A stretch of DNA of 64,000 nucleotides from Gammaproteobacteria bacterium (GTDB lineage: Bacteria; Pseudomonadota; Gammaproteobacteria; Ga0077536): assembly GCA_024235015.1 (NCBI GenBank), contig JACKNG010000003.1:434001-498000 (forward strand), written 5' to 3'. The translations under genes were made by a program, and so were the position numbers. The notes below the pieces were generated by a model. The model made no database searches and was not told the origin of the DNA. It saw only the letters and a program-made list of their open reading frames with translations. Shown piece after piece: positions 52,742 through 61,175 of this stretch (the stretch's first letter is position 1; the number at the start of each line of letters is the position of its first letter).

Positions 52742-53542
52742 TCAGCGCGGTGACTCGCCGTAGACCAGGCCGAAGGTCTCCGCCTTGTAGGCGAGCAGGG
52801 TGAGCAGGGTCTCCGAAGCCGCATCGACCACCTGCGCATCGAGGGCAAGAAACCAGTTCTCCTGCGTGCGATACACCGGCGTGGTGTAGAAGGGAAACAC
52901 CGCGGCGCGGCGGGCATCGGCCGAGGTGTTCGCACCGGTGCGGTGCCACAGGCGGCTTTCGAAGGCGAACAGGCTGCCGGCCGGCGCCTCCACCGCGACG
53001 AGCCGGTCGAGGCCTTCACCTTCGCGCGGATTACGATGCAGGCGGTGGCTGCCCGGCACGACCTCGGTGGCACCGTTCTCGCGCGTGAAATCGTCGATGC
53101 ACCAGGCGATGTTGATGCCCTGGACCCGCTTCGGCCAGGGCAGCGGGACGAACACCTGGTCGGCGTGCAGGACGCCGGCCGCGCTGCCGGGGCCGGTGAT
53201 GTTGCCGGAAATGTTGCTGAGCAGGGCCGGCCAACCGATCACCCCGCGCACGAGTTCGAGCGCGAGCGGATGCTCGGCGAGCGCGGCGAACAGCGGATCG
53301 CGGTTCAGCAGGTTCCACACGCGCACGTTGTGGGCGTCCTGGTCGAGGACGAAACCGCTCGCCCGGCGTCCGCGCGCACGGTCGTCGGCGGCGGCCGCGT
53401 AGAGCGCGTCGCGAACCCGCGCCAGGGTGTTGGCATCGAGCACCTCGGGCATCACGCACAGGCCGTGCTCGCCGAGGTCGACGCGGGCGCGGGCAGGGTC
53501 GCGAGTCGGCGCTGGCAGGCTGGCAGTCACGGCGGCAAGCAT
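52742..53542 (-). CDS. Phytanoyl-CoA dioxygenase (PhyH) family oxygenase
   Basis: 266 aa from ATG 53542; a GTG at 53557 is inside a REP-like palindrome. PhyH-type 2-oxoglutarate/Fe(II) oxygenase: AAGVLHADQVFVPLPWP gives the first two iron ligands (HxD), FTRENGATEVVPGSHRL is the conserved post-motif 'NGat..vPGSH', and SRLWHRTGANTS carries the distal His and the Arg binding 2-oxoglutarate is likely downstream. It hydroxylates small molecules or lipids. It is divergent from a second oxygenase gene at 53719. Confidence 0.9.
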   Translation of the reverse strand: MLAAVTASLPAPTRDPARARVDLGEHGLCVMPEVLDANTLARVRDALYAAAADDRARGRRASGFVLDQDAHNVRVWNLLNRDPLFAALAEHPLALELVRGVIGWPALLSNISGNITGPGSAAGVLHADQVFVPLPWPKRVQGINIAWCIDDFTRENGATEVVPGSHRLHRNPREGEGLDRLVAVEAPAGSLFAFESRLWHRTGANTSADARRAAVFPFYTTPVYRTQENWFLALDAQVVDAASETLLTLLAYKAETFGLVYGESPR

Positions 53543-53543
53543 A

Positions 53544-53603
53544 CTGGTGTCTGACACCGGCGGTTAAGTCGTCGAGCGAAGGGGCGCCGGTGTCTGACAC
53601 CGG
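53544..53603. repeat. REP-like element D (two TGTCTGACA palindromes)
   Basis: CTGGTGTCTGACACCGG at 53544-53560 and the perfect 17-base palindrome CCGGTGTCTGACACCGG at 53587-53603 lie in direct order with 26 bases between them. They sit in the divergent gap between two 2-oxoglutarate-type oxygenase genes. Similar GGTGTCTGACACC words are dispersed in other gammaproteobacterial intergenic regions, so a repeat is more likely than an operator, but an operator is possible. Confidence 0.75.
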
Positions 53604-53718
53604 GAGGCAAGCGGTTGCCACGGCGGCCGGCAGCGCGGCGCGGGCAGGCGCAGCGCCGAGTCGCCCGGCGGAGTAAGATACGCCGCCGCCCCGCCCGGGG
53701 CCTTGCCGGGATCGTCCC

Positions 53719-54381
53719 TTGGCCATCGAAAGCGCATCGCTCGCCCCTCTGCCCGCCGCCGCGGAGGCGGCGCTGTTCGAGCGCTTTGCCACCGCCCTGC
53801 GCGATCCCGGTTGGGCGGTCGTCCCGGACGCCCTGCCGCCGGCGCTGGGTGCGGCCCTGCTCGAGCACGTCGTCGCGCTCGACGACGATGAATTCGTGCG
53901 CGCCGGCATCGGGCGCCAGGCCGAGCGCGCCACCAACGACTTCGTGCGCCGCAACGCGATCTGCTGGATCAGCGGCGACTGCCCGCCGACCCGCGCCTGG
54001 GTCGAGTTCGCCGCGCGCCTGCGTGCGCACCTCAACCGCAGCCTGATGCTCGGCCTGTTCTCGTTCGAGAGCCATTTCGCGCACTACCCGGTGGGTGGCT
54101 TCTACAAGCGACACGTCGATGCCTTTCGCGGCGAGACCAACCGCGTGGTGTCGCTGGTCACCTACCTCAATCCCGGCTGGGCGCCGCACGACGGCGGCGA
54201 GCTCGTACTCTACCCAGCGGGCGGACCGGATGCCGGCGTCACCGTCACGCCGGCCTTCGGCACCGTGGTGCTGTTCCTGTCCGAGGAGATCCCGCACGAG
54301 GTCCTGCCGGCACGACGGCCGCGCCGTTCGATCGCCGGCTGGTACCGGGTACGCGCCTTGGACGGCACCTGCCCGGACTGA
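53719..54381 (+). CDS. 2-oxoglutarate/Fe(II)-dependent oxygenase (prolyl 4-hydroxylase-like)
   Basis: 220 aa; the frame opens with TTG 53719. The core has GGFYKRHVDAFRGETNRVVS (iron HxD), VTYLNPGWAPHDGGELVLYP, FGTVVLFLSEEIPHEV (distal His) and PRRSIAGWYR (Arg for 2-oxoglutarate), the prolyl 4-hydroxylase/PKHD-type pattern. It is related to small bacterial hydroxylases of unknown substrate that may modify EF-Tu, ribosomal proteins or metabolites. Divergent from the PhyH-type gene. Confidence 0.88.
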   Translation: MAIESASLAPLPAAAEAALFERFATALRDPGWAVVPDALPPALGAALLEHVVALDDDEFVRAGIGRQAERATNDFVRRNAICWISGDCPPTRAWVEFAARLRAHLNRSLMLGLFSFESHFAHYPVGGFYKRHVDAFRGETNRVVSLVTYLNPGWAPHDGGELVLYPAGGPDAGVTVTPAFGTVVLFLSEEIPHEVLPARRPRRSIAGWYRVRALDGTCPD

Positions 54382-54636
54382 GGTCGCCCGCGCCGGGGAC
54401 ACGACGACGCGAGCATCGACCGGCCTGCACCGCCCGCCCTCCCCGCCGCTGCGCCGCGCGGCCGCGACCCGCGCGAACGTCTCGCCGCGGCCTGTCGCGC
54501 AGGCGTCGGCGGGCGGTACCGCGTAGCGGCACGGCATGCGGAAAGCGCGCCGCCCGGGACAAAGGCGCGGCGCGTCCCGGCCGGGCCGGCGCTCGCCACC
54601 GGCCCCGAGCGCTCGCTCCGAGCCCGGCCGCTCGGC

Positions 54637-54927
54637 TCAGGCGTCGAAGTCGAGGGCCAGTTCGGCGCTCTCGGGCACGGCCTGGCAGGCCAGCACGTAA
54701 CCCTGCGCGAGTTCGTCGTCGTCGAGGGCGAGATTGCCGAGGAGATGCACACGCCCGGCGGTGAGGCGCGCGCGACAGGTCGAACAACTGCCCGCCTCGC
54801 AGCTCGATGGCAGGTCGATCCCGGCGCCACGCGCGGCCTCCAGCACGGTGCGGCCGTCGCGCGGCATGGCGAAGCTGTCCTCGGTGCCGAACACGCGTAC
54901 CCGCACCGTGCAGCGCTCGACGTCCAT
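54637..54927 (-). CDS. Plant-type [2Fe-2S] ferredoxin
   Basis: 96 aa from ATG 54927. LPSSCEAGSCSTCRARLTAG and a distal YVLACQA provide the CxxxxCxxC...C ligands. N-terminal beta part (CTVRVRVFGTEDSFAMPRDG) is the usual ubiquitin-like fold. It probably passes electrons to the Rieske oxygenase at 55872, as in carbazole and related dioxygenases that use separate ferredoxin. The reductase is not in the window. A 255-base gap without a gene separates it from 54381. Confidence 0.88.
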   Translation of the reverse strand: MDVERCTVRVRVFGTEDSFAMPRDGRTVLEAARGAGIDLPSSCEAGSCSTCRARLTAGRVHLLGNLALDDDELAQGYVLACQAVPESAELALDFDA

Positions 54928-55101
54928 CGTACTCAGCGGGCAGCCGCCCGAAGCCCGCCCACGCAGGCCCCGGCCCGCGTGCGGCAGGCCTGATCGCGCG
55001 CTGCGAGCGCGGCGCTCACCGAACCGCGGGGTCCGTCGCGATGCGGCCGGGCAGCCGCGTGCGTGCATGGTGCGAGGCGGGCCCGCCGCATGGACACCTG
55101 C

Positions 55102-55767
55102 TCACACCAACCCGGGAATATCGCCGGCGAGCACGCCGGCGCGGCGCACGTGGGCGCGCATCAGCTTTTCCGCCGACGCCGCCCGCCCGCCCAGGATCGC
55201 CTCGATGATGGCGACGTGCTCACGCGCCGACCTGGCGCGCTCGGCGCGATCGAGCAGGCGCATGAACTGCAGCCGGTAGGCCGGCAGCTCGAACTGCGCC
55301 AGGGTGGCCCGCAGGCGACTGTTGCCGGCCATGGCGACGATACCGTCGTGCAGGGGCACGTTGTTTTCCATGTGCGTGAGCGCGTCGCCGAGCACGTCGC
55401 TGCCCGACCACACGGCGCGCGCCTCGGCCAGCCACGCCCGCTGACTGCTGCTGTCGAGCCGGCGCGCGGCGAGCCCTGCCGCGCAACCCTCGAGCGCCTC
55501 GCGCAGCTCGAACAGCTCGGCCATGTCGGCGCGCGACAAGCGCCGTACGCGCGCGCCGCGCTGGTGCTCGAGCTCGACCAGCCCCTCCGCGGCCAGCCTG
55601 ACGAAGGCCTCGCGCAGGCTGGCCCGGCTGACCTCGACATGCGCCAGCAGCTCCGCTTCGATGAGGCGTTGGCCGGGCGCGAGGAAACCCTCGGTGATCA
55701 GGCGACGAATGTGTCCCGCGGCGACGTCGGCAGCCTTGCGTCCGGCCTCGCGAGTACCCACGCTCAT
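55102..55767 (-). CDS. GntR-family regulator with FCD domain
   Basis: 221 aa. Winged helix at residues 10-75: AAGHIRRLITEGFLAPGQRL and IEAELLAHVEVSRASLREAF, with VRLAAEGLVELEHQRGARVR. C-terminal FCD domain with metal-binding acidic and His residues in ELREALEGCAAG, VPLHDGIVAMAGN, REHVAIIEAILGG and LMRAHVRR. FCD regulators respond to small carboxylic acids. It is divergent from the Rieske oxygenase gene by 104 bases with a palindrome between, so it is likely the cluster's regulator. Confidence 0.92.
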   Translation of the reverse strand: MSVGTREAGRKAADVAAGHIRRLITEGFLAPGQRLIEAELLAHVEVSRASLREAFVRLAAEGLVELEHQRGARVRRLSRADMAELFELREALEGCAAGLAARRLDSSSQRAWLAEARAVWSGSDVLGDALTHMENNVPLHDGIVAMAGNSRLRATLAQFELPAYRLQFMRLLDRAERARSAREHVAIIEAILGGRAASAEKLMRAHVRRAGVLAGDIPGLV

Positions 55768-55805
55768 CCCATCGCCTCCTTCGGCCCGATTGACATTCGG
55801 AGATT

Positions 55806-55818
55806 AATGTCTGACATT
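55806..55818. promoter_or_regulatory. Candidate operator of the FCD regulator
   Basis: AATGTCTGACATT is a perfect 13-base palindrome around a single T. TTGACA at 55790-55795 could be the -35 of the rightward promoter, placing the palindrome over the -10 region, a position that suits repression. The GTC-N-GAC core is typical of FadR/FCD-type sites. Confidence 0.7.
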
Positions 55819-55871
55819 CTCGTCAGTCTAACGATTTTCGGCATGCCCGCAAGCGGCCTGGGGAGGACGTC

Positions 55872-57065
55872 ATGGACAACAGCGGCTTCGTCGACGCGGC
55901 CCTGCTCGCGCGCGTGCGCGTCGGCCGCGAGTACGTCGCCGCCAAGTACGGCTTCCGCAACCACTGGTACCCGGCGCTGTTCGGCCACGAACTGGCCGAA
56001 GGCCAGGCACGCCCGGTCACCCTGCTCGGCGAGAACATCCTGCTCAAGCGTATCGACGGCCGCGTCCATGCCATCCACGATCGCTGCCTGCATCGTGGCG
56101 TGCCCCTGTCACGCAAGCTCGAGTGCTACACCGCGGGTACCGTGACCTGCTGGTACCACGGTTTCACCTATCGCTTCGCCGACGGCGTGCTGTGCGACAT
56201 CGCGGGCACCGCGGGCAGCGCGGTGATCGGGCGCAGGAAGCTGCGCACCTACCCGGTGAGCGAGGCCCAGGGCCTGGTGTTCGTCTTCGTCGGCGATGCC
56301 GACCACACGCCGCCACCGCTCGCCCACGACGTGCCGCCCGGGTTTCTCGATGCCGAGCTCGCCGTGCACGGCAAGCGACGGGTGGTCGCCGCCAACTGGC
56401 GTATCGGTTGCGAGAACGGCTTCGATTCCACCCACATCTTCATCCACAAGGACTCGGTGCTGGTCGCGGAAGCCGATCTCGCCCTGCCGCTCGGCCTGCA
56501 GCCGCTGGGGCGCCATGCCTTCCAGCGCCAGCTCGACGACGACGGCCCCAAGGGCGTGTTCGACAATTTCGGTCCCGACGAAGTGCGGCCGGTGTTCACC
56601 GCCACCATCGAAGGCGAGGAAGTCCTGCACGGCGCCATCGGCGGCAGCAACCGCGTACCGCAGGACATCTCCATGTGGCTGCCCTGCGCGCTGCGCGTAC
56701 GGCCCTGGCCGGTACCCGAGACCACCCAGTTCGAGTGGTACGTGCCGATCGACGCCGATCACCACCTCTACCTGCAGACCCTCGGCAAGCGCTGTACGAA
56801 CGAGCGCGAGCGCGACGACTGGGCGCGCGAGTTCCACGCGCGCTGGCTGCCCAAGGCGCTCGACGGCTTCAACGACGACGACGTGTGGGCGCGCGAGGCG
56901 ACCCAGCCGTTCTATGCCGACGACACCGGCTGGCTCGAAGAGCAGTTGTTCGAGCCGGACGGCAACATCGTCGAGTGGCGCAAGCTCGCCAGCGCCCACG
57001 CGCGTGGCATTCAACGCCCCGAGCACATCGACCCGCCCGGCCACACCGTGCTGAGCGTCGATTGA
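55872..57065 (+). CDS. Rieske [2Fe-2S] ring-hydroxylating oxygenase alpha subunit (CarAa-like)
   Basis: 397 aa with a GGGGAGGAC site. Rieske centre: DRCLHRGVPLSRKLE and VTCWYHGFTYRF (CxH..CxxH). Iron site in the catalytic domain: ENGFDSTHIFIHKDS with Asp and His ligands (DxxHxxxxH pattern with an intervening STHIFIH). The length, the VAANWRIGCENGFDSTH segment and lack of a beta subunit gene next to it resemble carbazole 1,9a-dioxygenase-type homotrimeric oxygenases. Natural aromatic substrate unknown. First gene of a run with a hydrolase (28-base gap) and extradiol dioxygenase. Confidence 0.9.
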   Translation: MDNSGFVDAALLARVRVGREYVAAKYGFRNHWYPALFGHELAEGQARPVTLLGENILLKRIDGRVHAIHDRCLHRGVPLSRKLECYTAGTVTCWYHGFTYRFADGVLCDIAGTAGSAVIGRRKLRTYPVSEAQGLVFVFVGDADHTPPPLAHDVPPGFLDAELAVHGKRRVVAANWRIGCENGFDSTHIFIHKDSVLVAEADLALPLGLQPLGRHAFQRQLDDDGPKGVFDNFGPDEVRPVFTATIEGEEVLHGAIGGSNRVPQDISMWLPCALRVRPWPVPETTQFEWYVPIDADHHLYLQTLGKRCTNERERDDWAREFHARWLPKALDGFNDDDVWAREATQPFYADDTGWLEEQLFEPDGNIVEWRKLASAHARGIQRPEHIDPPGHTVLSVD

Positions 57066-57093
57066 CATCCACCACGACCCGGAGACCAGGATC

Positions 57094-57960
57094 ATGAGCT
57101 TGTGGCTGGACCTGCTCGGCGCCACGATTCGCACCGTCGACACCAAGACCTGGGGCGCGACGCGCGTCGCCGAGGCCGGCCTCGAACACCCCGAAACGGT
57201 GATCTTCCTGCACGGCATCGGCGGTCATCTGGAAGCCTACGCGAAGAACGTCGTCGCGCTGGCCGATCGCTTCCACACCGTCGCCTACGATTACATCGGT
57301 CACGGCCTGTCGGCCAAGCCCGTCATCGACTATTCGCCGCTGGTGCTGGTACAGCACCTGGCCGAATTGATGGATGCGCTCGGCCTCGAGCGCGCACACC
57401 TGTGCGGCGAATCGCTCGGCGGCTGGACCAGCGGGCTGTTCGCGGTGCACCACCCCGGGCGGGTCGGGCGGCTCATCCTCAACACGGCCGCCGGCCTGCC
57501 CATCGTCACCGAGCAGGGCCGTCGCGACATCGCCGAATTGATCGCACTGAGCGCGAAGGCGGCGACCCAGGGGCCACCGACCTACGCCAGCATCCTCGCC
57601 CGCATGCAGTGGCTGTTCCATCCCGACAACCACGCCATGATCAGCGAGGAGCTGGTCGACACCCGCCTGCGTTTCTACTCGCAAGCGGCGATGAGGGACG
57701 TCGCGCCGCGCGTGCTCGCCATGATCGCGATGCACGACGACTACCTCATCCCGCTCGAGGACATCCGCGCCGAAACCCTGTTCCTGTGGACCGAGGACAA
57801 TCCCGTGCACGACGTCGCCACCGCGCGCGCGGGGGCCGCCCGCGTGCCGGGCGCCCGGCTCTACGTCATGCAGGCGGCGTCCGCGCACTGGCCGCAGTAC
57901 GAGGCGCCGCAAGAGTTCAACGACGTCGTCGGCCGTTTCCTCGCCAGTGGCGCCGTTTGA
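57094..57960 (+). CDS. Meta-cleavage product hydrolase (alpha/beta hydrolase)
   Basis: 288 aa. VIFLHGIGGHLEAYAKNV (oxyanion), AYDYIGHGLSAKP, LCGESLGGWTSGLFAV (Ser nucleophile), and a C-terminal SAHWPQYEAPQEFN with the catalytic His. The layout is that of BphD/CarC-like C-C hydrolases which split the ring-opened product of extradiol cleavage. It sits between the Rieske oxygenase gene and the extradiol dioxygenase gene. ATG 57094 is preceded by GGAGACCAGGATC. Confidence 0.88.
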   Translation: MSLWLDLLGATIRTVDTKTWGATRVAEAGLEHPETVIFLHGIGGHLEAYAKNVVALADRFHTVAYDYIGHGLSAKPVIDYSPLVLVQHLAELMDALGLERAHLCGESLGGWTSGLFAVHHPGRVGRLILNTAAGLPIVTEQGRRDIAELIALSAKAATQGPPTYASILARMQWLFHPDNHAMISEELVDTRLRFYSQAAMRDVAPRVLAMIAMHDDYLIPLEDIRAETLFLWTEDNPVHDVATARAGAARVPGARLYVMQAASAHWPQYEAPQEFNDVVGRFLASGAV

Positions 57961-58000
57961 CCGCACACTGCCGCCACCAGCGCCGCGAGGAACCCCTGTC

Positions 58001-58906
58001 ATGAGCGACCAGCATCCGCCCGTCACCCCGACCAGCCTCGGCTACTTCGTCATCGGCGCCAGCGACCTCGCCGCCTGGCGCCATTTCGCCGTGCACGTGG
58101 TGGGCATGATGGCCGGCGACATCGGCGAGACCCTCGCCCTGCGCCTCGACGAGAACGCCCAGCGCCTGCTCGTCGAAGCCGACGATCACGACGACCTCAA
58201 CGCGGTCGGCTGGTGCTACGACAGCGAGCGCGAACTCGATGCCGCCATCGACCAGGCCCGGCGGCTCGGCGCCACGGTCGAGGACGGCAGCGCGACCCTG
58301 TGCGCGACGCGCCACGTCGAACGCCTCGCCCGCCTCGCCGATCCCAACGGCCTCGTCCACGAACTCCACTATGGCCCGGCCATGGCACCGATGGACCAGG
58401 CCTTCCGCTCCGCGGTGCTGCGCGGCGGCTTCGTCGCCGGCCAGCTCGGCGCCGGCCACTACGTCGCCATCGCGGACGACCGCGCGGCCACCGAACGCTT
58501 CTACCGCAAGGTGCTGGGCCTGCGCCTGTCCGACTACATCCGCGGCGAGGTCGCGCCGGGAGGGCCAGTCCTCGAGGCCACCTTCCTGCATGCCGCCAGC
58601 GGGCGTCACCACTCGGTGGCCTTCGCCTGCGCACCGGCCGCCAAGCGCATCCATCACATCATGGTCGAGGTCGCCGACATGAACGACGTCGGCCTCGCCC
58701 GCGACCGCTGCCGCGCCGGCGGCGTGCCGCTGATGATGGATCTCGGCCACCACCCCAACGACGGCATGTTCTCCTTCTATTGCGTCACGCCGGGTGGCTT
58801 CGGGCTCGAGATCGGCGCCGGCGGCCGGGTCATCGACGAGGACGCCTGGGCGGTGCGCAGCTACACCCGGCTCAGCGACTGGGGCCACCAGCCGCCGCCG
58901 GGTTGA
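58001..58906 (+). CDS. Type I extradiol ring-cleavage dioxygenase (VOC family)
   Basis: 301 aa from ATG 58001 (GAGGAA ahead; the frame starts 54 bases earlier inside the previous gene). Two VOC domains, each about 140 residues. Iron ligands of the second domain are visible: GAGHYVAIADD (His), RIHHIMVEVAD (His) and GFGLEIGAGG (Glu); GRHHSVAFAC and FSFYCVTPGG hold the accessory His and Tyr. This is the BphC/HPCD type that opens a catechol ring next to the two hydroxyls. Together with the Rieske and hydrolase genes it completes an upper aromatic pathway. Confidence 0.92.
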   Translation: MSDQHPPVTPTSLGYFVIGASDLAAWRHFAVHVVGMMAGDIGETLALRLDENAQRLLVEADDHDDLNAVGWCYDSERELDAAIDQARRLGATVEDGSATLCATRHVERLARLADPNGLVHELHYGPAMAPMDQAFRSAVLRGGFVAGQLGAGHYVAIADDRAATERFYRKVLGLRLSDYIRGEVAPGGPVLEATFLHAASGRHHSVAFACAPAAKRIHHIMVEVADMNDVGLARDRCRAGGVPLMMDLGHHPNDGMFSFYCVTPGGFGLEIGAGGRVIDEDAWAVRSYTRLSDWGHQPPPG

Positions 58907-58913
58907 GGGCGGT

Positions 58914-61058
58914 TCAACCCGCCGCGGCGTCGCGGCTGGCGCTGGCCAGGGGCAGTTCGATCCAGAAGCAGCTGCCGGCGCCCGGCGCGCTGCTCACGCC
59001 GAGTTCGCCGTCCATGGCCTCGACCAGGCGCTTGCTGAGGGCGAGCCCGATACCGGTGCCCTCGGTGCGCTTGTGGTCCTGGCCGAGGCGCTCGAACGGC
59101 ACGAACAGGCGCGCGAGGTCGGCCGGATGGATGCCGGCACCCTGGTCGGCGACCGCGATGCGGCAGCGCCCCGCGCTGCGCGCGACGCTCACCGTCACGC
59201 CGCCGCCGTCACGGTTGTACTTGATGGCATTGGACAGCAGGTTGAGCAGCACCTGGCGCAGGCGCTGCGGGTCGGCAAGCACGCGCGGCTCGGCGATGAC
59301 GCCCGGCTCGAGTTCGAGAGTCTGAGCGCAGGCGTCGGCCTCGGCGCGGATCAGGTTGACGCATTCCTCGACCAGGGTACCGACGTCGACCTCGCCGATT
59401 TCGACGGTCAGGCGCCCGCTCTCGATGCGTGCGAGATCGAGCATCTCGCCGATCAGGGTCATGAGGTGGCGCCCGGCCTGCAGGACCTCTTCGGCGTTCT
59501 CGCGCTGGCTCTCGCTGAGCGGCTCGGCGGGGTTGCCGAGCAGCAGCTGGGTGAAACCGAGCACGGCGTTCATCGGCGTGCGCAGCTCGTGGCTGACGTG
59601 GGCGAGGAACTCGCTCTTGGCGCGGCTGGCCTGCTCGGCTTGCTCGCGCGCCTGCACCAGATCGCGGGTGCGTTCGGCGATGCGCCGCTCGAGATTCTCG
59701 TTGGCGCGGCGCAAGGCCTCCTCCATGCGCTTGCGCGCGGTGATGTCGCGCGACACCCCGAACAGCGCGGTGGTGGTGCCAGCGCCATCCGTCTCGACCT
59801 CGAAATGATGCTCGAGGGTGCGCCTATCGGTGCCCGCCGCCAGGCGGTGCTCAAAGCTGAAGGTCGCCGGGCGCCCGGCGGCGATCGCCCCTTCCAGCAC
59901 CGCGCGCACGGCCGCGCGATCGTCGGGATGGACGAGCTCCACGTAGTTGTCGATGGTCGGCTGCATGGCGCCCGGTACGAGCCCGAACAGCCGGTACTGC
60001 TCGTCGGACCACACGCCGACGCCGTTGACCAGGTTGAGCCGCCAATGACCGAGTCCGCCGACCTGCTGCGCCTTGCGCAGCACGGCCGCATTGCCTTCGA
60101 GCGCAGCGCGCGCCTCGTGCAGCGGCGTCACGTCCTGCACCGTGCCGAAAGCACGCAGCGCACGGCCGTCGGCAGCGTGCTCGACCTCGGTACGCGTGTG
60201 CAGCCATTTCAGCCGCCCGTCGCCCATCTGGTAGGCATGCACCAGGTCGTAGGATTCACCGCCAGCGAGCGCGGCGGCGAAACGCGCCTCGAGTTCCGCG
60301 ACCTCCGCAGCCGGCACGTGGGCATAGAAATCCTCGAAGGTCGGCGACGGCGCGTCCGCCGGCCACTCGAGAATGCCCAGCATGCCCTGCGAGGAAAACA
60401 CCTCGCCGCTGGCGAGATCGACCTCCCAGCTGCCCAGCGAGGCCACTCGCTCGGCCTGCTCGAGCAGCCGGCGTTGCTGCTCCAGCGCGGCCTGCGCCAC
60501 CGCCCGGTCGGTGACGTCGGCGCCGATACCGACGATCTGGACGACCCGCCCGGCATCGTCGAACACCGGGCAGGCAGTTGCCTGCAGGGTACGCCGGCCA
60601 CCGTCGCGATCGGGGATCTCGACGTCGGCAACGGCGCGACGCCCCGCCGCGGCCTCGGCGAAGATCCGGCGGATCGCATCCTGGGCCGCCGGCGAATGGT
60701 TGTAGTAAGGCGTTTCCCAGGCCAGCAGGCCGCGTACTGCTGCGAGGCTGATGCCGCTGGCTTCGCGCGGCGCGCGGTTGACGAACAGGGTGCGGCCTTC
60801 GGGGGTGAACACCCCGGCGGCGAGCTCGAGACTGTCGAGCAGGCGGCAGAGATCGGGTTCGGTGCTCAGCACGCAACCGCCCCCTGCCGGGCGTCCGGCG
60901 CGCCGGGCGAGCAGCGCCGCGGCAGCGCCGAGCAGGCCGGCGGCGAGCCCGCCGTACGCGGCCCAGGCCGGCGGCGCGACGATCGCGACGAGCCCGCAGG
61001 CGAGCGCGCCGGCGCCCGACGCGGCGACCCACCACTGCGGCCTGCCAATGCTCCCCAT
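58914..61058 (-). CDS. Multi-PAS sensor histidine kinase
   Basis: 714 aa. Two N-terminal membrane helices (about 8-55) are followed by three PAS domains: residues about 70-190, 195-315 (WEVDLASGEVFSSQGMLGIL) and 320-445 (GHWRLNLVNGVGVWSDEQYR). A coiled coil (MEEALRRANENLERRIAERT) leads to the H-box LAHVSHELRTPMNAVLGFTQ, N-box QVLLNLLSNAIKYNRDGG, VADQGAGIHP and EGTGIGLALSKRLVEAM. No receiver domain is fused and no response regulator is adjacent, so its partner lies elsewhere. It converges on the extradiol gene with 7 bases between. Confidence 0.92.
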   Translation of the reverse strand: MGSIGRPQWWVAASGAGALACGLVAIVAPPAWAAYGGLAAGLLGAAAALLARRAGRPAGGGCVLSTEPDLCRLLDSLELAAGVFTPEGRTLFVNRAPREASGISLAAVRGLLAWETPYYNHSPAAQDAIRRIFAEAAAGRRAVADVEIPDRDGGRRTLQATACPVFDDAGRVVQIVGIGADVTDRAVAQAALEQQRRLLEQAERVASLGSWEVDLASGEVFSSQGMLGILEWPADAPSPTFEDFYAHVPAAEVAELEARFAAALAGGESYDLVHAYQMGDGRLKWLHTRTEVEHAADGRALRAFGTVQDVTPLHEARAALEGNAAVLRKAQQVGGLGHWRLNLVNGVGVWSDEQYRLFGLVPGAMQPTIDNYVELVHPDDRAAVRAVLEGAIAAGRPATFSFEHRLAAGTDRRTLEHHFEVETDGAGTTTALFGVSRDITARKRMEEALRRANENLERRIAERTRDLVQAREQAEQASRAKSEFLAHVSHELRTPMNAVLGFTQLLLGNPAEPLSESQRENAEEVLQAGRHLMTLIGEMLDLARIESGRLTVEIGEVDVGTLVEECVNLIRAEADACAQTLELEPGVIAEPRVLADPQRLRQVLLNLLSNAIKYNRDGGGVTVSVARSAGRCRIAVADQGAGIHPADLARLFVPFERLGQDHKRTEGTGIGLALSKRLVEAMDGELGVSSAPGAGSCFWIELPLASASRDAAAG

Positions 61059-61175
61059 CGGGACATTCTAGCCCGCATTCCGCGCCCGTCTCCTACGGCG
61101 GCTGCCGGCCTGCGCGTCGCGGCGGACGGGCGCCCGGGCCGGCCTCGCCGTCGCCCCGGTGCGTCGCGGCTTGCC

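Noticed and set aside
53544..53603. TGTCTGACA palindromes as operators of the FCD regulator at 55102
   Set aside because: The core word resembles the palindrome at 55806, but flanks differ (GG..CC against AA..TT), it occurs twice in REP-like form and is far from the regulator. Kept as a repeat, with regulation left open.
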